A stretch of 64,000 nt of DNA from Aphrocallistes beatrix (lineage: Eukaryota; Porifera; Hexactinellida; Sceptrulophora; Aphrocallistidae). Made by a program: the position numbers and the translations under genes. The stretch lies in contig OY725497.1 in NCBI GenBank assembly GCA_963281255.1, forward strand, positions 2,852,001 to 2,916,000, read 5' to 3'. This document shows, piece by piece, positions 41,737-52,149 of the stretch. The first letter of the stretch is position 1, and the number at the start of each line of letters is the position of its first letter. Under the pieces are notes generated by a model. The model searched no databases and was not told the origin of the DNA. It was given only the letters and a program-made list of their open reading frames with translations.

Positions 41737-42513
41737 ATTATTGCACTAACAAATTTAGTTATATATCTACCAAAAATTTTTAACTCACTAACAAATACCT
41801 CTACTAAAATTAGTGACAAGACTAACAAAATTAATGAAAACTCTCAAAGTCTAACAAAATTAATACAACGCGAATATTAGTATTCTGTTTTCGTTTAGCT
41901 AACTAACTGAATATCAGTCTTAGTATTTGGTTATGGAATAACGAAAGACTAAGACTGATTTTCAGTTAGTTAGCTAAACGAAAACAGAATACTAATATTC
42001 GCGTTGTATTAATTTTGTTAGACTTTGCAAAATTTTGTGAGAGTTTTCATTAATTTTTAACAAATTAGATTTTGTATTTGATTACCATAAATCCGATTTA
42101 TGGTAATCAAATACAACAACTAATTTGTTTCACGTACCAAACGTGATCATAGATAATGTTATTTCCGTCTCCTATAGCAAGATTCTTCTATTTGCAAGAA
42201 AATTTCGAAATAAACGTGACATGCTATTAGGCGAGAGTGAACCTCATAATATTTATATTTGATTATCGTAACAGAATATTTTTAAATGATTTCGTGATAT
42301 ATTTCACTAAATTTATAATTAAATTTGATAGACGTTGTATTAATTTTGTTAGTCTTTTTATTAATTTTGCCAATTTTTATTAATTTTGTTGACATTGTAT
42401 TAATTATGTTACTTAGTAGCGTTGTATTAATTTTGTTATTCTTTTAACAAATTTTGTTAGAGTTATAACAAATTTTGGCAGACATTTAACTAAATTTGTT
42501 AATGCAATAATTA
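41737..42513. mobile_element. Palindromic element rich in TAACAAAATTAAT motifs
   Basis: Ends AATTATTGCACTAACAAATT and AATTTGTTAATGCAATAATT are inverted. Inside, 41850-41935 and 41945-42030 form a nearly perfect hairpin of about 80-bp arms (TATTAGTATTCTGTTTTCG on one side, its complement on the other). A second palindrome with ATTTGATTACCATAAATC arms spans 42070-42117. TAACAAAATTAAT or ATTAATTTTGTTA recurs about a dozen times in both directions. No coding capacity. Confidence 0.8.
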
Positions 42514-42699
42514 TAACTGATTAATAAATGTCTGTGACAGAAGATATATGGATATGATACCCGTAAATGTTTGTACTAATACTACACTGTGAACATAGAA
42601 GTAAACAATGTAAACTTTCATTTTTGAATTGAAAAACCATTAGAAATTTAGTCATGTTACCAGTTGTCGTGTACGAGTTATCGTAAATACAACCGCACT

Positions 42700-43146
42700 T
42701 CGCGGCTGGCGGACATTTTGTGTCCGCCAGAGGTGCCCTTTGGGCGTCTGGACTCACATTGATTAATAATAAGGGGAATAACATCTTTAAATACGTCTGT
42801 CTTACTGTTATAATCGATATCACTCGAAAAATCATCAAATTTGTCAGTTTTAAATTTTTTTGATGTGTAATGATGACGTCATAACAGAGTGATGAGCCAT
42901 CATTTTTAGATGATAGATGTATCATATGTGATATATATTAATATACACATTATATTAAAATTTCAGCCTTCTATCACCTAAAATGGCTGAGTTATAGTCG
43001 AAAAACTGAAATTTCTAATTCTAAAAAAGGAGACAATGACGTCATAATTCCATGATGAGTCGACATTTTGGTGGAGACCCCCACATGCCAAAAATTAGCA
43101 TTCTGTGCCTGGCAGTTTCTTCAATCAATTCGTTACAGATATATAC
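42700..43146 (-). mobile_element. Helitron-like element (family A), minus
   Basis: Plus-strand order is the complement of the family: CGCGGCTGGCGGACA, GGGCGTCTGGACTCACATTG, CTGTTATAATCGATATCAC, TGATGACGTCATAACAGAG, CCATGATGAGTCGACATTTT, CTTCAATCAATTCGTTACAG. Both extreme tips are lost. Confidence 0.75.
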
Positions 43147-43273
43147 TTGTATATAAATACTCTCGGGGTCCGAATAAACGGCCCCCCCCGCTTATTAATT
43201 TTTGAAAAAGTTTCCAAAGAGCTCCCATTGTGCTTTGTCGATTAGTATTTACGTACACATTTTCAAACAATTA

Positions 43274-43411
43274 CAGTAGAACTCGGTTAGTACGTACCCC
43301 TCCGGGAAGCGGAAAAAAATACGTACTGTCCGAGTTGATATTACATAGGAATCTATATAATAAATGAATCCTGGTTCAGAGAAATGAGTACGTACTAACC
43401 GAGTTCTACTG
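43274..43411. mobile_element. Pogo-like MITE (family C), 138 bp
   Basis: CAGTAGAACTCGGTTAGTAC and its complement form the ends, with TA on both sides (43272-43273, 43412-43413). The interior is shorter than in the 12094 copy. Confidence 0.85.
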
Positions 43412-43502
43412 TATAATGTAAAATATATTATAATCCAAGAAGTCTAGCCTCACCCCTAAGCAAGGTTTTATGATTGGCCAGCATCAATAAAAACAGTGAG
43501 TG

Positions 43503-44417
43503 CTAGTAATTATGATCATTGGTGAGTATAGTAAATATTTTCAAGCTGTTATCGTTGGAATGCGATGTAATGAATACTCGATGATCATTGCTGAAAAATA
43601 TACCAACTGGAGAACTGAACATCCCCAAATTGTCGGATTTGATTCCTAATGTATGTAGAAGTGCTCCATTTGATGAGAATATATTAATCTGGTGATTATA
43701 GCTATCGCAGATGAATATATTGTTATGTGAATCTAGAGAGAAAAACCAAGCTTTGGTTATTTCTTTTATAGTAATTGATCGTAGCAATTCTCCAGCATGT
43801 GTGAATATGTGTAAACAATAATAATGTTTGCCACTAAGTACATATACAACTTCTGATAACTTCACGTCAATCGGTTTACTCATTGATGGATGTGCTATGA
43901 CCCGAATAAAATTTAGGTTGCAATCCATTACTTGAACACGATTGTTAAATCCATCAGCGACATAAACGTCTCCGCTTGAGCTGGAGACTGCAACTTGAAA
44001 CGGATAGTTGAATTCGCCCTTTCCCGAACCAGAACCTCCTACGTTGATTATTTGGCAAAAACCTTCATCCTCTCTGAGATGGAAAATGAGGTTATTGATT
44101 ACATCAGTTGCATATATACCGTGTTTTTGCACAGCTATGCCCCAGATCCATTCGACCCCACTTTGTAGGAAACTTGTGATGTACTCACCGAAACTAGAGA
44201 ATACAGACACTCTTGAAGTAGAATCTAGCGCTTCTGTTAAATATATATAGTTGCTCGTTTCATCCACTGCTACAGCATACGGACGAATACTTTCTCCATC
44301 TAGTTTGCTTCTCTGTTTTATGAAAATGAAGGGTTTGATTTTTTCATTTTGAGAAAGCACCCAACCATCTTCACAAAATGATTTGAAATTTCGTTGCTCT
44401 ACTGTGTTAGTCAACAT
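43503..44417 (-). CDS. NHL-type beta-propeller protein, 304 residues
   Basis: The first ATG is at 44417 (MLTNTVEQRNF); the frame is open further upstream but only from a GTG. The body is a series of NHL-like blades, each with a hydrophobic strand, GxxYV(A/T)D and a VxVF segment. Examples are RPYAVAVDETSNYIYLTEA.., a GIYATDVINN blade, GEFNYPFQVAVSSSSGDVYV ADGFNNRVQVMD, NIFICDSYNHQINIFSSNG, and FSSPVGIFFSNDHRVFITSH. The GxGSGKGEFNYP loop is the classic NHL entry. No RING, B-box or filamin domain precedes the propeller, so it is a stand-alone propeller or a truncated TRIM-NHL relative. Such propellers bind protein or RNA; no specific partner can be inferred. One exon. Confidence 0.85.
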   Translation of the reverse strand: MLTNTVEQRNFKSFCEDGWVLSQNEKIKPFIFIKQRSKLDGESIRPYAVAVDETSNYIYLTEALDSTSRVSVFSSFGEYITSFLQSGVEWIWGIAVQKHGIYATDVINNLIFHLREDEGFCQIINVGGSGSGKGEFNYPFQVAVSSSSGDVYVADGFNNRVQVMDCNLNFIRVIAHPSMSKPIDVKLSEVVYVLSGKHYYCLHIFTHAGELLRSITIKEITKAWFFSLDSHNNIFICDSYNHQINIFSSNGALLHTLGIKSDNLGMFSSPVGIFFSNDHRVFITSHSNDNSLKIFTILTNDHNY

Positions 44418-44577
44418 TTTAATTATATTCAGTGGAAATTTACATATTATGTAGGAACGTTCTGCGTCCCTCTTTAAAAGTAACTTCAGTGATACGCATA
44501 CATATAACACAGTACTTAGACATAACGTATCACATTTCAGAAGCGGTTAACTATACTATTGAAGTTAATCGTGTATA

Positions 44578-44780
44578 CCGTATTGCTTCGAATAAGCGCC
44601 CGGGCGCTTATTTATTTCGTGCACCCTTTAGACCCGGCGCTTATTCAAACCGGCGCTTATTCGAGCCCCGGCGCTTATTCAAGCCCCGGCGCTTATTCGA
44701 GCCCCGGCGCTTATTTATTTTGCTCACCCTTTAGACCCGGCGCTTATTCAAGCCCCCGGCGCTTATTCAGGGAAATACGG
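44578..44780. mobile_element. MITE with CCGTATT termini and GGCGCTTATTC subrepeats
   Basis: Flanked by TA (44576-44577, 44781-44782) with inverted ends CCGTATTGCTTCGAATAAGC and GCTTATTCAGGGAAATACGG. The interior carries about seven CGGCGCTTATTC units, most followed by (G/A)AGCCC, plus two TTTAGACC-CGGCGC blocks. The repeat reads as an arginine/proline-rich frame by accident. Confidence 0.85.
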
Positions 44781-44986
44781 TAATCCAAGTTTAGGATAAA
44801 TAGTTTATTCGGAGTGTCAGTTACTTTGGAAAGTTAGCTGCTGGACTTAGATTCAGCTTACCAGTGGACGAATACAAAATCGTCGTTTTATTAAACTCAA
44901 TATCAATTATTCTGGTGGTCATCTTAGCTTAGGAATTATAGAACTAAAAGGAAAATGATTCAGTTTTAGTTATCAAAACAATGATA

Positions 44987-45530
44987 CAGTCAGGGTCACT
45001 TATTGTGAACCACCAGGGGACTAAAAAATCTGTTCATAATAGAGATACTTCATATTAAGCGAACTTGATTCAATACAAATCCTATCTAAAAAATGAAATT
45101 GGGACCAGGAGGTTAGTTCATAATAAACGAATGTTCATATTAAGCGGGTTCATAATAAGCGACCAAGGCTGGATTGGGTTAACCGGTTAACCGCCGTCAA
45201 TCTCGGTTAACGGTTAAGGAAATCTTAGATCGGTTAGCCGATCTGCTTTATTTTCTAAATATTCAGACTAATTTCTTTGTTTTTCGAAGGAGATTCAAGA
45301 ATATTACTTCTAAAAATTTGTAAATGTAATAGAATTCCTATTTTCTAACCACAAAGTATATTTCGAGACCACTGAAAATTATCAATTTTATCAATGTCAG
45401 ATTAAAGCTTAGTCTAAAATCCATACTTCAACCAATTACTATTAGTATCAGTTAACCGCCCTGGAGGAAACCAAAATAACCGAACCATAAAATCGGTTAA
45501 CCAACCCCAGCCCTGAAGTGACCCTGACTG
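44987..45530. mobile_element. MITE with CAGTCAGGGTCACTT termini, TA flanks
   Basis: Perfect 15-bp inverted ends and TA on both sides (44985-44986, 45531-45532), fitting a pogo/Tc1-type MITE. TTCATA(A/T)TAAGCG motifs lie in the left part. A hAT-like element (45165-45515) is inserted close to its right end. Confidence 0.85.
45165..45515. mobile_element. Nested hAT-like MITE with GGTTAACCG arms
   Basis: Ends AAGGCTGGATTGGGTTAACC and GGTTAACCAACCCCAGCCCTG are inverted, with further TTAACCG units inside. The flanks AAGCGACC (45157-45164) and AAGTGACC (45516-45523) differ at one position and form an 8-bp duplication. A fragment of the same family is at 37385-37486. Confidence 0.75.
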
Positions 45531-45849
45531 TATTGTTTATTCAATAACTAATGGAGCATCTGTGATGGTAAAAATGGGTCGAATTTCATTGTATAAGCAT
45601 CAACAGTGTTTGGACATGGAATTCACCTCGCTGTATGTAATGTTTTATACAAAACTAAGCCAACCTTCGATGCGTATTTGACTTGAGCGAGTGCTATTTT
45701 GATGCTAGTTAAGATTAGTCTCGAACTAACTAAAAGGAAACATCGTAAGGAGGTAGAGGAGAGGAGTGGGGGTAATTTATTTGAAGTCTTAAAGTATTAA
45801 TCCAGAATTATCGGAGGAAGAATTAAGTTGTGTCAGCAAAGTCTTCAAA

Positions 45850-46125
45850 GGTATAAAATTTCTTATACTCAAACAATCTTAGTTATTACGGTCTTTAGAG
45901 ATTGTAATTTCAATAGTTTCAATGATGTTAAGGTTTTTCGAGTCTAAGACTTAGAACTGTGTTCTGACTCGCAGCCAAAATCGCGAGGCAGGGCCCACTG
46001 TTTTTAAAATTAACTTTCCCGAGTCTTCAAATTCAAAAAAAATCGTCATGGAACATCGGTTATGAGGATATTTTTTACAGAAGCATTGGCTCCTGATTCG
46101 CGATTTTGGCTGCGAGTCAGGATCA
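45850..46125. mobile_element. CAGGGTGG MITE internal part (family B)
   Basis: Contains ATACTCAAACAATCTTAGTT, a shortened centre, and GATTCGCGATTTTGGCTGCG in inverted order; both ends are lost. Confidence 0.65.
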
Positions 46126-46126
46126 A

Positions 46127-46190
46127 TTCGTTACAGATATATATATATATATATATATATATCTGTAACGAATTGATTGAAGAAACTGCA
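46127..46190. repeat. Palindrome of Helitron-like 5' sequence around (AT)n
   Basis: TCAATTCGTTACAGATATAT on the left is mirrored by ATATCTGTAACGAATTGATT on the right, with a run of about 12 AT dinucleotides in the centre. Confidence 0.8.
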
Positions 46191-46454
46191 CAAAAACAAA
46201 AACACTGGTTAAGTCAAATTAAGCCAGAGGAACTTTCGACCTACGAAATAAAACGAATAACTCAGCAGAGAGTTATCATTCAAAACTGAAATCAATTATG
46301 AAGACTGGCCATCCTCGAATATGGACATTTGCAGGAGCGCCAAACTAATCTATGGGTAATTTTGGAGTTCTAGGGGGGACTCAGTCCTTAAATTTGTATT
46401 AAGTCTAAGGGCCATCTTCAAATCCAGACTCGAGCCCCCTGGGTTCGGCGCCTA

Positions 46455-46945
46455 TGGAATTGTGAAAAAAATTTTTCCTAGCAACGCAGGAATGTGTCGG
46501 GAATGTAGCAACATTTCATTCTTAAATGTTTTTCCATATCGAGTGACCCCTTGTTCGATTCTGCTCAGCTATTTGGGTATAGTTATGCATATATCGACCC
46601 TCTAAACTGCCTTTTAACCTTGTGATTTTATATTTATAGTAGTAACCCCAAACTTATATGGCTTCCCCATTGAAAATGGCTTAAACCGGAAATGACGCAA
46701 TACATTCCTATGGCAACGAAGGGTTTAACACGATTTTCGAGATTTACTTACACATAGCTAATAATTCGTGAAAAATCGTGAGTATCGTGAAAAATCGTGT
46801 TAAAAGGCAGTTTAGAGGATCAATATATGCATAACTATACCCAACTAGTTGAACGGAATCGAACAAGGGGTCACTCGATATGGTTTGGAAAAATATTTGA
46901 GAATGGAATGTTGCTACATTCCTGCGTTGCTAGGAAAATTTTTTC
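46455..46945. mobile_element. Fold-back element with CTAGCAACGCAGGAATG arms
   Basis: Arms 46462-46615 and 46805-46942 are inverted: TTCCTAGCAACGCAGGAATG, GAGTGACCCCTTGTTCGATT, and ATGCATATATCGACCCTCTA each have their complement on the other side. The centre holds several CGTGAAAAATCGTG repeats. A small relative, CAACGTAGGAATG, is at 61635-61735. Confidence 0.8.
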
Positions 46946-47160
46946 CAAATATAGCCAAGTAACCACTTAAACGAAGGAAAATTTTACGCTGATTACGAAT
47001 ATCGTAATACAAATTGGAATAGTTTAACTGTAGAATTTATATACATTTTTTACACCTTAAAATATGCCCAAATGTGGCACTTAAAGTGGCATTTTAACAT
47101 AAAACTGGAACTAACTCATAACATGTTGAATTAATACATCATGATCACATCACCGTAATC
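46946..47160. other. Spacer between repeats
   Basis: AT-rich; no feature seen. Confidence 0.4.
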
Positions 47161-47239
47161 CAGTGGTTCCCAACCTGGGATCAATGGACCCCTTAGAGGT
47201 CCACAGCCAAAAAAGGTTGAAAACCGCTGCCTTAATCAA
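47161..47239. mobile_element. Tiny hAT-like MITE or paired termini
   Basis: CAGTGGTTCCCAACCTGGG at the left and GGTTGAAAACCGCTG at the right are imperfect inverted hAT-type ends (CAGTGGTTCCCAACC class). Only 79 bp, with an internal GGACCCCTTAGAGGTCC palindrome. Confidence 0.6.
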
Positions 47240-47334
47240 TATTTTTAAATTTGACGGTTTCTCAGAATTCTACGACATTCCTGGCCCATACATAATACCA
47301 TTTACATGCATGCATCAGGACTAATGCTCTAACT

Positions 47335-48356
47335 CAATGTTTCTCAACCTTTTTAGCTTACCGCTCACTTAAGCCGTTCAAATTTTTCCAGCGCCCCCTT
47401 CTCATAATACTGACTAAACATACTATAACAAATTTAGACTCTACACTTTTAGTCTTTTGTTTATATATCAATTCTAGTAATAGTATATAGAGGACCAAAA
47501 AATTCGTTCACAGCCAAAAAGTTAGTTATTATTAATTCTGATGTTCCTGATTAATGGGATCCTGACACTGGTGTTCATCTGAAAGTTTTGATACATCTGG
47601 TTCAAATTTTTTACATTAAACATACTTAGATCGCCTGATTTTGTTATTCGAAATCTATTTCGCTGTTTGGTATGTAGCTTCATTACCGCGGTAAAGCCCT
47701 TCTCAACTAAGTATGAAGTAGTGGATTTACCAGAAGTAGCCATTTATGTAGTTCTTTCAATATGGTATAGTTAGTGACGGTTTCATACAGGTGTATGCGG
47801 CGCGCGTAAATTTAAATCAAAATAGAACTACGTAGGAGTGCTAAAATTTGCTTAAACTTCTATATCGTAGTATCAGATGCATAGCTATGCTAGCATAGGC
47901 TAGACGTATGAAAATAATAAGAGGGATGGTTTAGGCGTAAATCCTAATAAAGCTGGATGAAGCCCTGGTTATACTAAATTTGAGATATACGTATTCGGAA
48001 ATTTAAAACATTTCGAATATTCCTCCAATCCTATTATACTAACTCGATTGGTATCAACGTCGATCATTGTGCTAAGCATCTATTATTTGTTTATAACAGT
48101 TCGTGGTATTTTGAAATAAAACAAGTTCCTTAGTAATTAACTGGTTTGATAATCGGAAACTGGATCGGTGATTTATGATAATACTCTATTATATGTACCC
48201 TCTCTTGATCAAATTAATTCTTCCATCCAAAATTAGACAATAATTATGATGTAAAATATTTTCCTAGCGTCCCCTCACCATCCCATTAGTTCCTAGCGCC
48301 CCCTTACCATCCCTTTGGTACCTAGCACCCCCTGGGGGCGGCAGCGAGAACCCCTG
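47335..48356 (-). mobile_element. hAT element remnant, about 1 kb
   Basis: Left end CAATGTTTCTCAACCTTTTT and right end GGCAGCGAGAACCCCTG are hAT-type inverted ends (CAGGGGTTCTC class, left one mutated). Flanks CTCTAACT and CACTAACG agree at six of eight positions, a decayed 8-bp duplication. It encloses a transposase C-terminal fragment on the minus strand. Confidence 0.75.
47522..47743 (-). pseudogene. hAT transposase C-terminal fragment
   Basis: The 73-codon frame contains YLVEKGFTAVMKLHTKQRNR, matching the hAT/ZBED-type block CEKGFS.L..IKTK.RNRL near the C-terminal dimerisation region, followed by a DLSMF segment. The rest of the transposase is missing. Confidence 0.7.
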
Positions 48357-48439
48357 CACTAACGAAAAGATAAATTTATTAAAAAATACAAATTATTACT
48401 GGCTAGACAACATAAACATAAAATTCACACTTTATGAAG

Positions 48440-48720
48440 GCGTAGATCCTCTTCACAAGTTTGTAGTAATCTTTGAGTGTAATCCTGGTTAAGATACCAA
48501 CGAAAAGGCTACTAATCATATAGAGAAGATAGTAACAGTAGAGCAGCAGAAAGGAGATACACTTTGCAGATTATAACGATTGCATGAGATCCCAGAATTC
48601 CGATAATCCTCTTCATATAACTTTCCCAAGTTCCAACCATGCTCCCTATGATGTCAAAGACAATTGGGAGCAGGGATGAAACTAGAGTAACTTATAATAC
48701 CCCATTCATTATTGATTTCT
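48440..48720 (-). pseudogene. LINE-type (non-LTR) ORF C-terminal remnant
   Basis: Reading the minus strand from about 48702 gives LLPIVFDIIGSMVGTWESYM and then KRIIGILGSHAIVI and KVYLLSAALLLL before a stop near 48523. The pattern (V/L)PIV.GALG.......YLK.(I/L)G.........K..LL..A..L matches the C-terminal tail of many animal LINE polyproteins. Only this tail is recognisable. Confidence 0.45.
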
Positions 48721-49472
48721 GATGAGATAAGGGAACCAATAAAATGAAGAATAGAAAGAGAATAAAATGAAAACTAGCACTAAAGACTTTATAGGCCACA
48801 ACACCAGGGATACAAAAAACTAACAGAAAGAGATCCCTTCCTTTTCACAATTTCGTTTGATATTCAAGTGTGAACTCCTCATTTTGTTGGAGGTATTGCT
48901 GGATCCGCAACTAGGAGTAAGAATATTAGGAAGGTCGAGTTTGGACAATTCGGCCTTATTCCAGTCTTGAAATAATTCGCCTTATTTCAGTTTTGAAAAT
49001 TCGGCCTTAATCCGCTTTCCCCTAAGAAGGTATAATACCTAGAACCTGCAAATAAGAATAAGACCTAAAATGACACACATTACCTCACCCCCCACACAAA
49101 ATAAAAATGCCACTTTCACGCTCAATTGGACACTATTTCAAACCTAAAATCCCCCCTTTCACAAAGTTCTTATACATATCACTCTCCAAAATCCTCACTT
49201 TCGCTCTCCCTCCTAATTTCAAGTCGTCGGACAGCACCTAAAATTCGGACAAAGGCCAACATACAGAGCCGGACAAATGCAGCGTCCCCAATGGAATCCA
49301 GGTAGACCAGATGCCTATGATAATGCTGCTCCATTTTCCATGAAACCTTTTCTAATCACGTCTCTACATCCAGATATAGCTCAGGCTCCAGCCCCTAACA
49401 AACATGAGCAAACAAATAATATGAAAAAGAATAGATTCTTAAGATCCAAAAAGAGTAGAATATAGGAACAGT
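48721..49472. other. Intergenic, no supported gene
   Basis: A 62-codon ATG frame at 49277-49465 (MQRPQWNPGRPDAY) has coding-like composition but no homology or splice support. CGGCCTTATTCCAG-type repeats occur three times near 48950-49010. Confidence 0.4.
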
Positions 49473-50313
49473 CATGGCCTACTTAACTCAGGCCTCACAG
49501 TAGAATGTGAAATTTGGACCAGGGATGCGATCGAAGCCGAACAATGAAATACCAACTTTTCAATATTTCGTTCTAATTTTAGTACATAATGATTTGAGTG
49601 ATAGCCTTGAGCGTTCACATTTGATCTAACCCTCATTAATTTCTATTTTAAATGTCTCCATCATACTATACTATATTGAGTATTGAAGTGATAATATCAT
49701 ATATTTCATTTAAATAATTGAAATAAACAAGACAATACTATTACAATCACAATTAATAATGTATTAAAACAGTTTTACAATACATAAACTTTATTTCGAT
49801 CATTTTAGCGCTGTTGTTGTCTCCGATTAACAAATTGAGGGTTGAGTTACTGGCATGTGAGAAAGGTTGGCTGCGCTTACAGCTGAACTAAATAAAGAAA
49901 AAAGTTAAACACATACTATATTAAAATATAAGGATATTAAGAGTTAAATTTTTCCAATTTACGTTTTTCAATTCCTCTACATACTACCATGGAGTTATAA
50001 TTTTTACTTTATTACTAAGTAGCTATCATACTTGTACAATTTCCTGAAACAAATAATAACCTACGTAGAATCGAAAAACGAGGAATATTGCAGGAAGGAC
50101 ATGTATTTTCCCAGACATCACAATCATTGCTATCTACTATTGAGTTTAAAGCAAGCTCGACTAGAATTTTCCTCGCTGGTCCTTCATGGTAACAGACGAA
50201 CAATGCAGGACCATTTTTTCTGAAGGCTAGAGACCATGATAACAATTACAGTTTTCGTAGGATTATCTGGACATATATTGGATCCTATAATTTTGCTTCC
50301 CTTGTATGATATA

Positions 50314-50496
50314 CAGTAGAACTCGGTTAGTACGTACCCCTCCAGGAAGCGGAAAAAAACACGTGCTATCCGTAAGTACGTACTAACCGAGTTGATATTA
50401 CATAGGAATCTATTTAATAAATGTGGTTCAGAGAAATAAGTATGTACTAAACCGAAGTACGTTGTATCCCGAGTACGTACTAACTGAGTTCTACTG
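50314..50496. mobile_element. Pogo-like MITE (family C)
   Basis: Ends CAGTAGAACTCGGTTAGTAC and GTACTAACTGAGTTCTACTG with TA on both sides. It lies downstream of the THAP gene within the inverted-repeat unit and is therefore a later insertion. Confidence 0.85.
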
Positions 50497-50716
50497 TACC
50501 GGGTTTTACGTGAAATTCATCCATTTGAAGGATGACATTTTTTGTTAATTCGAAAAAGAACACGTTGCTTGCCTCAGGAATGGAAAGAATTCATTTTCTA
50601 GCCCAAATGAATAGTACAATTTTTATAAAGTATTGAAGTGAGGAAGTGATAGGCAAGGCATGTGCTGGAGATACTTAGTATAACAAGCTGGATGTGTTAT
50701 AAGAGATAATACTTGT

Positions 50717-51613
50717 TTATGCTGTATCTACGTCTATTTTGGGAACAAGACTGTTTTCTAATTGGCATTGAATGAATTGGAGTCGACAAATTTCTGGATG
50801 CTCAGATGTTTCCACATCCGAACTGGTATGCATAATATCAATGGCTTGTTGGATAATGAACATTCGCTGATGATATTTGGGAAGCAGTAGATTCAGAATT
50901 CTTAGATGGCTCACATCGATAAGGCGCACTAGAAATTTCATTCACAAGTGATTCAAGCTGTCGAATATGATATCACTTAGGCAACTGAGTAAATGTTGAA
51001 AACACATTTTTACAAAAGGCATTGATAGAAGATCGAACGTTACTAGTACCAAATAAACAACTAGTAAACTATAATTCTCTAAACTAGGACGCATAAAAAT
51101 CAAGCTATGTTCATCTGGGTACCATAATGACCAGGTTTTAGGTAAAGAAATAAGTGATAACTCACCTTGCATTTCCTGGAAGCAGCTAACCTTGAATCCC
51201 TCTTTTTCTTCTGCATCAGATCTCAGGCTAAGTGTCAATGCTTGATTGAGGAACTCGTCATCTTTTGAGTCGAGAGACCGACGACTTCGCTTAGCTGCAG
51301 ATTGGGAGTAGTGTGAGGGACATCTTGGTAGAAAGACTGGTACAGCATCATCCTTCAGCTTTGGGTTCACTCTAGGGATTTCGCGAAAAGTATTTTCTCC
51401 GTTGGGAACCTTGTGCGAGTACTCGATATCTTCAGTCCTAAAGTGCTTCACGCAGACGTAAACAGCCTTTAACTCGTCTATATCATCTCTACGGAGTGCC
51501 AGAACCAAAGCGTGTTTAAGTTGATCTGGTTTCTGCGGCATCTTGAAAAGAGTCACGCGATCTTCAGACTTGTAGTTACTCTTGCAACCAGGTGCCGAGC
51601 AACTGGTCGACAT
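50717..51613 (-). CDS. THAP-domain protein, two exons (51613-51166 and 50928-50717)
   Basis: Exon 1 starts at ATG 51613 and ends at 51166 before GTGAGT; exon 2 starts at 50928 after TTTCTAG and ends with the stop at 50717. The junction keeps frame (448 + 212 = 660 bases, 219 residues) and the 237-bp intron is GT-AG. Residues 1-90 are a THAP zinc finger, a C2CH DNA-binding fold: C5 and C10 in CSAPGC, then CVKHF supplying the last Cys and His, and AVPVFLP as the AVPTIF-type end motif. A basic KRSRR stretch follows. The C-terminal part has a leucine-rich helix (LRILNLLLPKYHQRM) and no RNase H-like transposase domain. The protein may regulate the element that carries it or be a captured host gene. 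Confidence 0.82.
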
Positions 51614-51865
51614 TTCAAATGTAAGTACGTAGCTAGTGCAAAAAAGAAATGTATGTAAATATTTATTATTATGAATAAATTATATATGACTGCTATTTTT
51701 ACAAATTAAAGTATATACGAACATGATTGTATGAAAATGTTATGGGTAATTGTGAATAGATAAACATGAATAAAATATTGTGGTTAATTAACAATTACCG
51801 GCTTCGACTGTATCCCTGGTACAATATTTCCATTCTACTGTGAGGCCTGAGTTAAGTAGGCCATG

Positions 51866-52149
51866 CCTGGACCAATTTTGGTGTGACATTTTCCAGAAGA
51901 ATGCTTACGTAATCTCCAACGAATGGTTCCCAAAGAGTTGTTTCTTCCAGAGTCAAGTTGGCATTGACAATTTTCTTGAATCATTTTCGAGTCTACAGCT
52001 ACATGGAGGATGATATTTCCTTTTACAGAACTGAGGACGGTGTACGGATTATAAAGATCTCAGCAAAGTAAAGAACCTAGGTCCTGGTTCGTCTCGATGT
52101 CCATTCAAATTGGCAAGTACTTCTATTTCATTTATAACACCTGTCGAAT
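51866..52149. other. Intergenic
   Basis: No gene supported. A 22-codon ATG frame at 52012-52080 has no other support. Confidence 0.35.

Larger units (their letters stand above)
49473..51865. mobile_element. 2393-bp unit with perfect 35-bp terminal inverted repeats containing a THAP gene
   Basis: The first 35 bases (49473-49507, starting CATGGCCTACTTAACTCAGG) and the last 35 (51831-51865) are exact reverse complements. Similarity continues inward for about 30 more bases (ACCAGGGAT..., TCGAAGCCG on both sides). Nothing outside matches, and no clear target duplication was found (GGAACAGT versus CCTGGACC). Inside lie a two-exon THAP gene (minus) and a younger pogo-like MITE (50314-50496). THAP domains are the DNA-binding domains of P-element transposases, so this could be a P-like derivative, but no catalytic domain is encoded. 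Confidence 0.75.

Noticed and set aside
44559..44783. Frames reading PGAYSSPGAYSS repeats
   Set aside because: Product of the GGCGCTTATTC subrepeats of a MITE, not a protein.
49277..49465. 62-codon frame MQRPQWNPGRPDAY...
   Set aside because: Coding-like composition, but no flanking splice sites or motif; too short to call.
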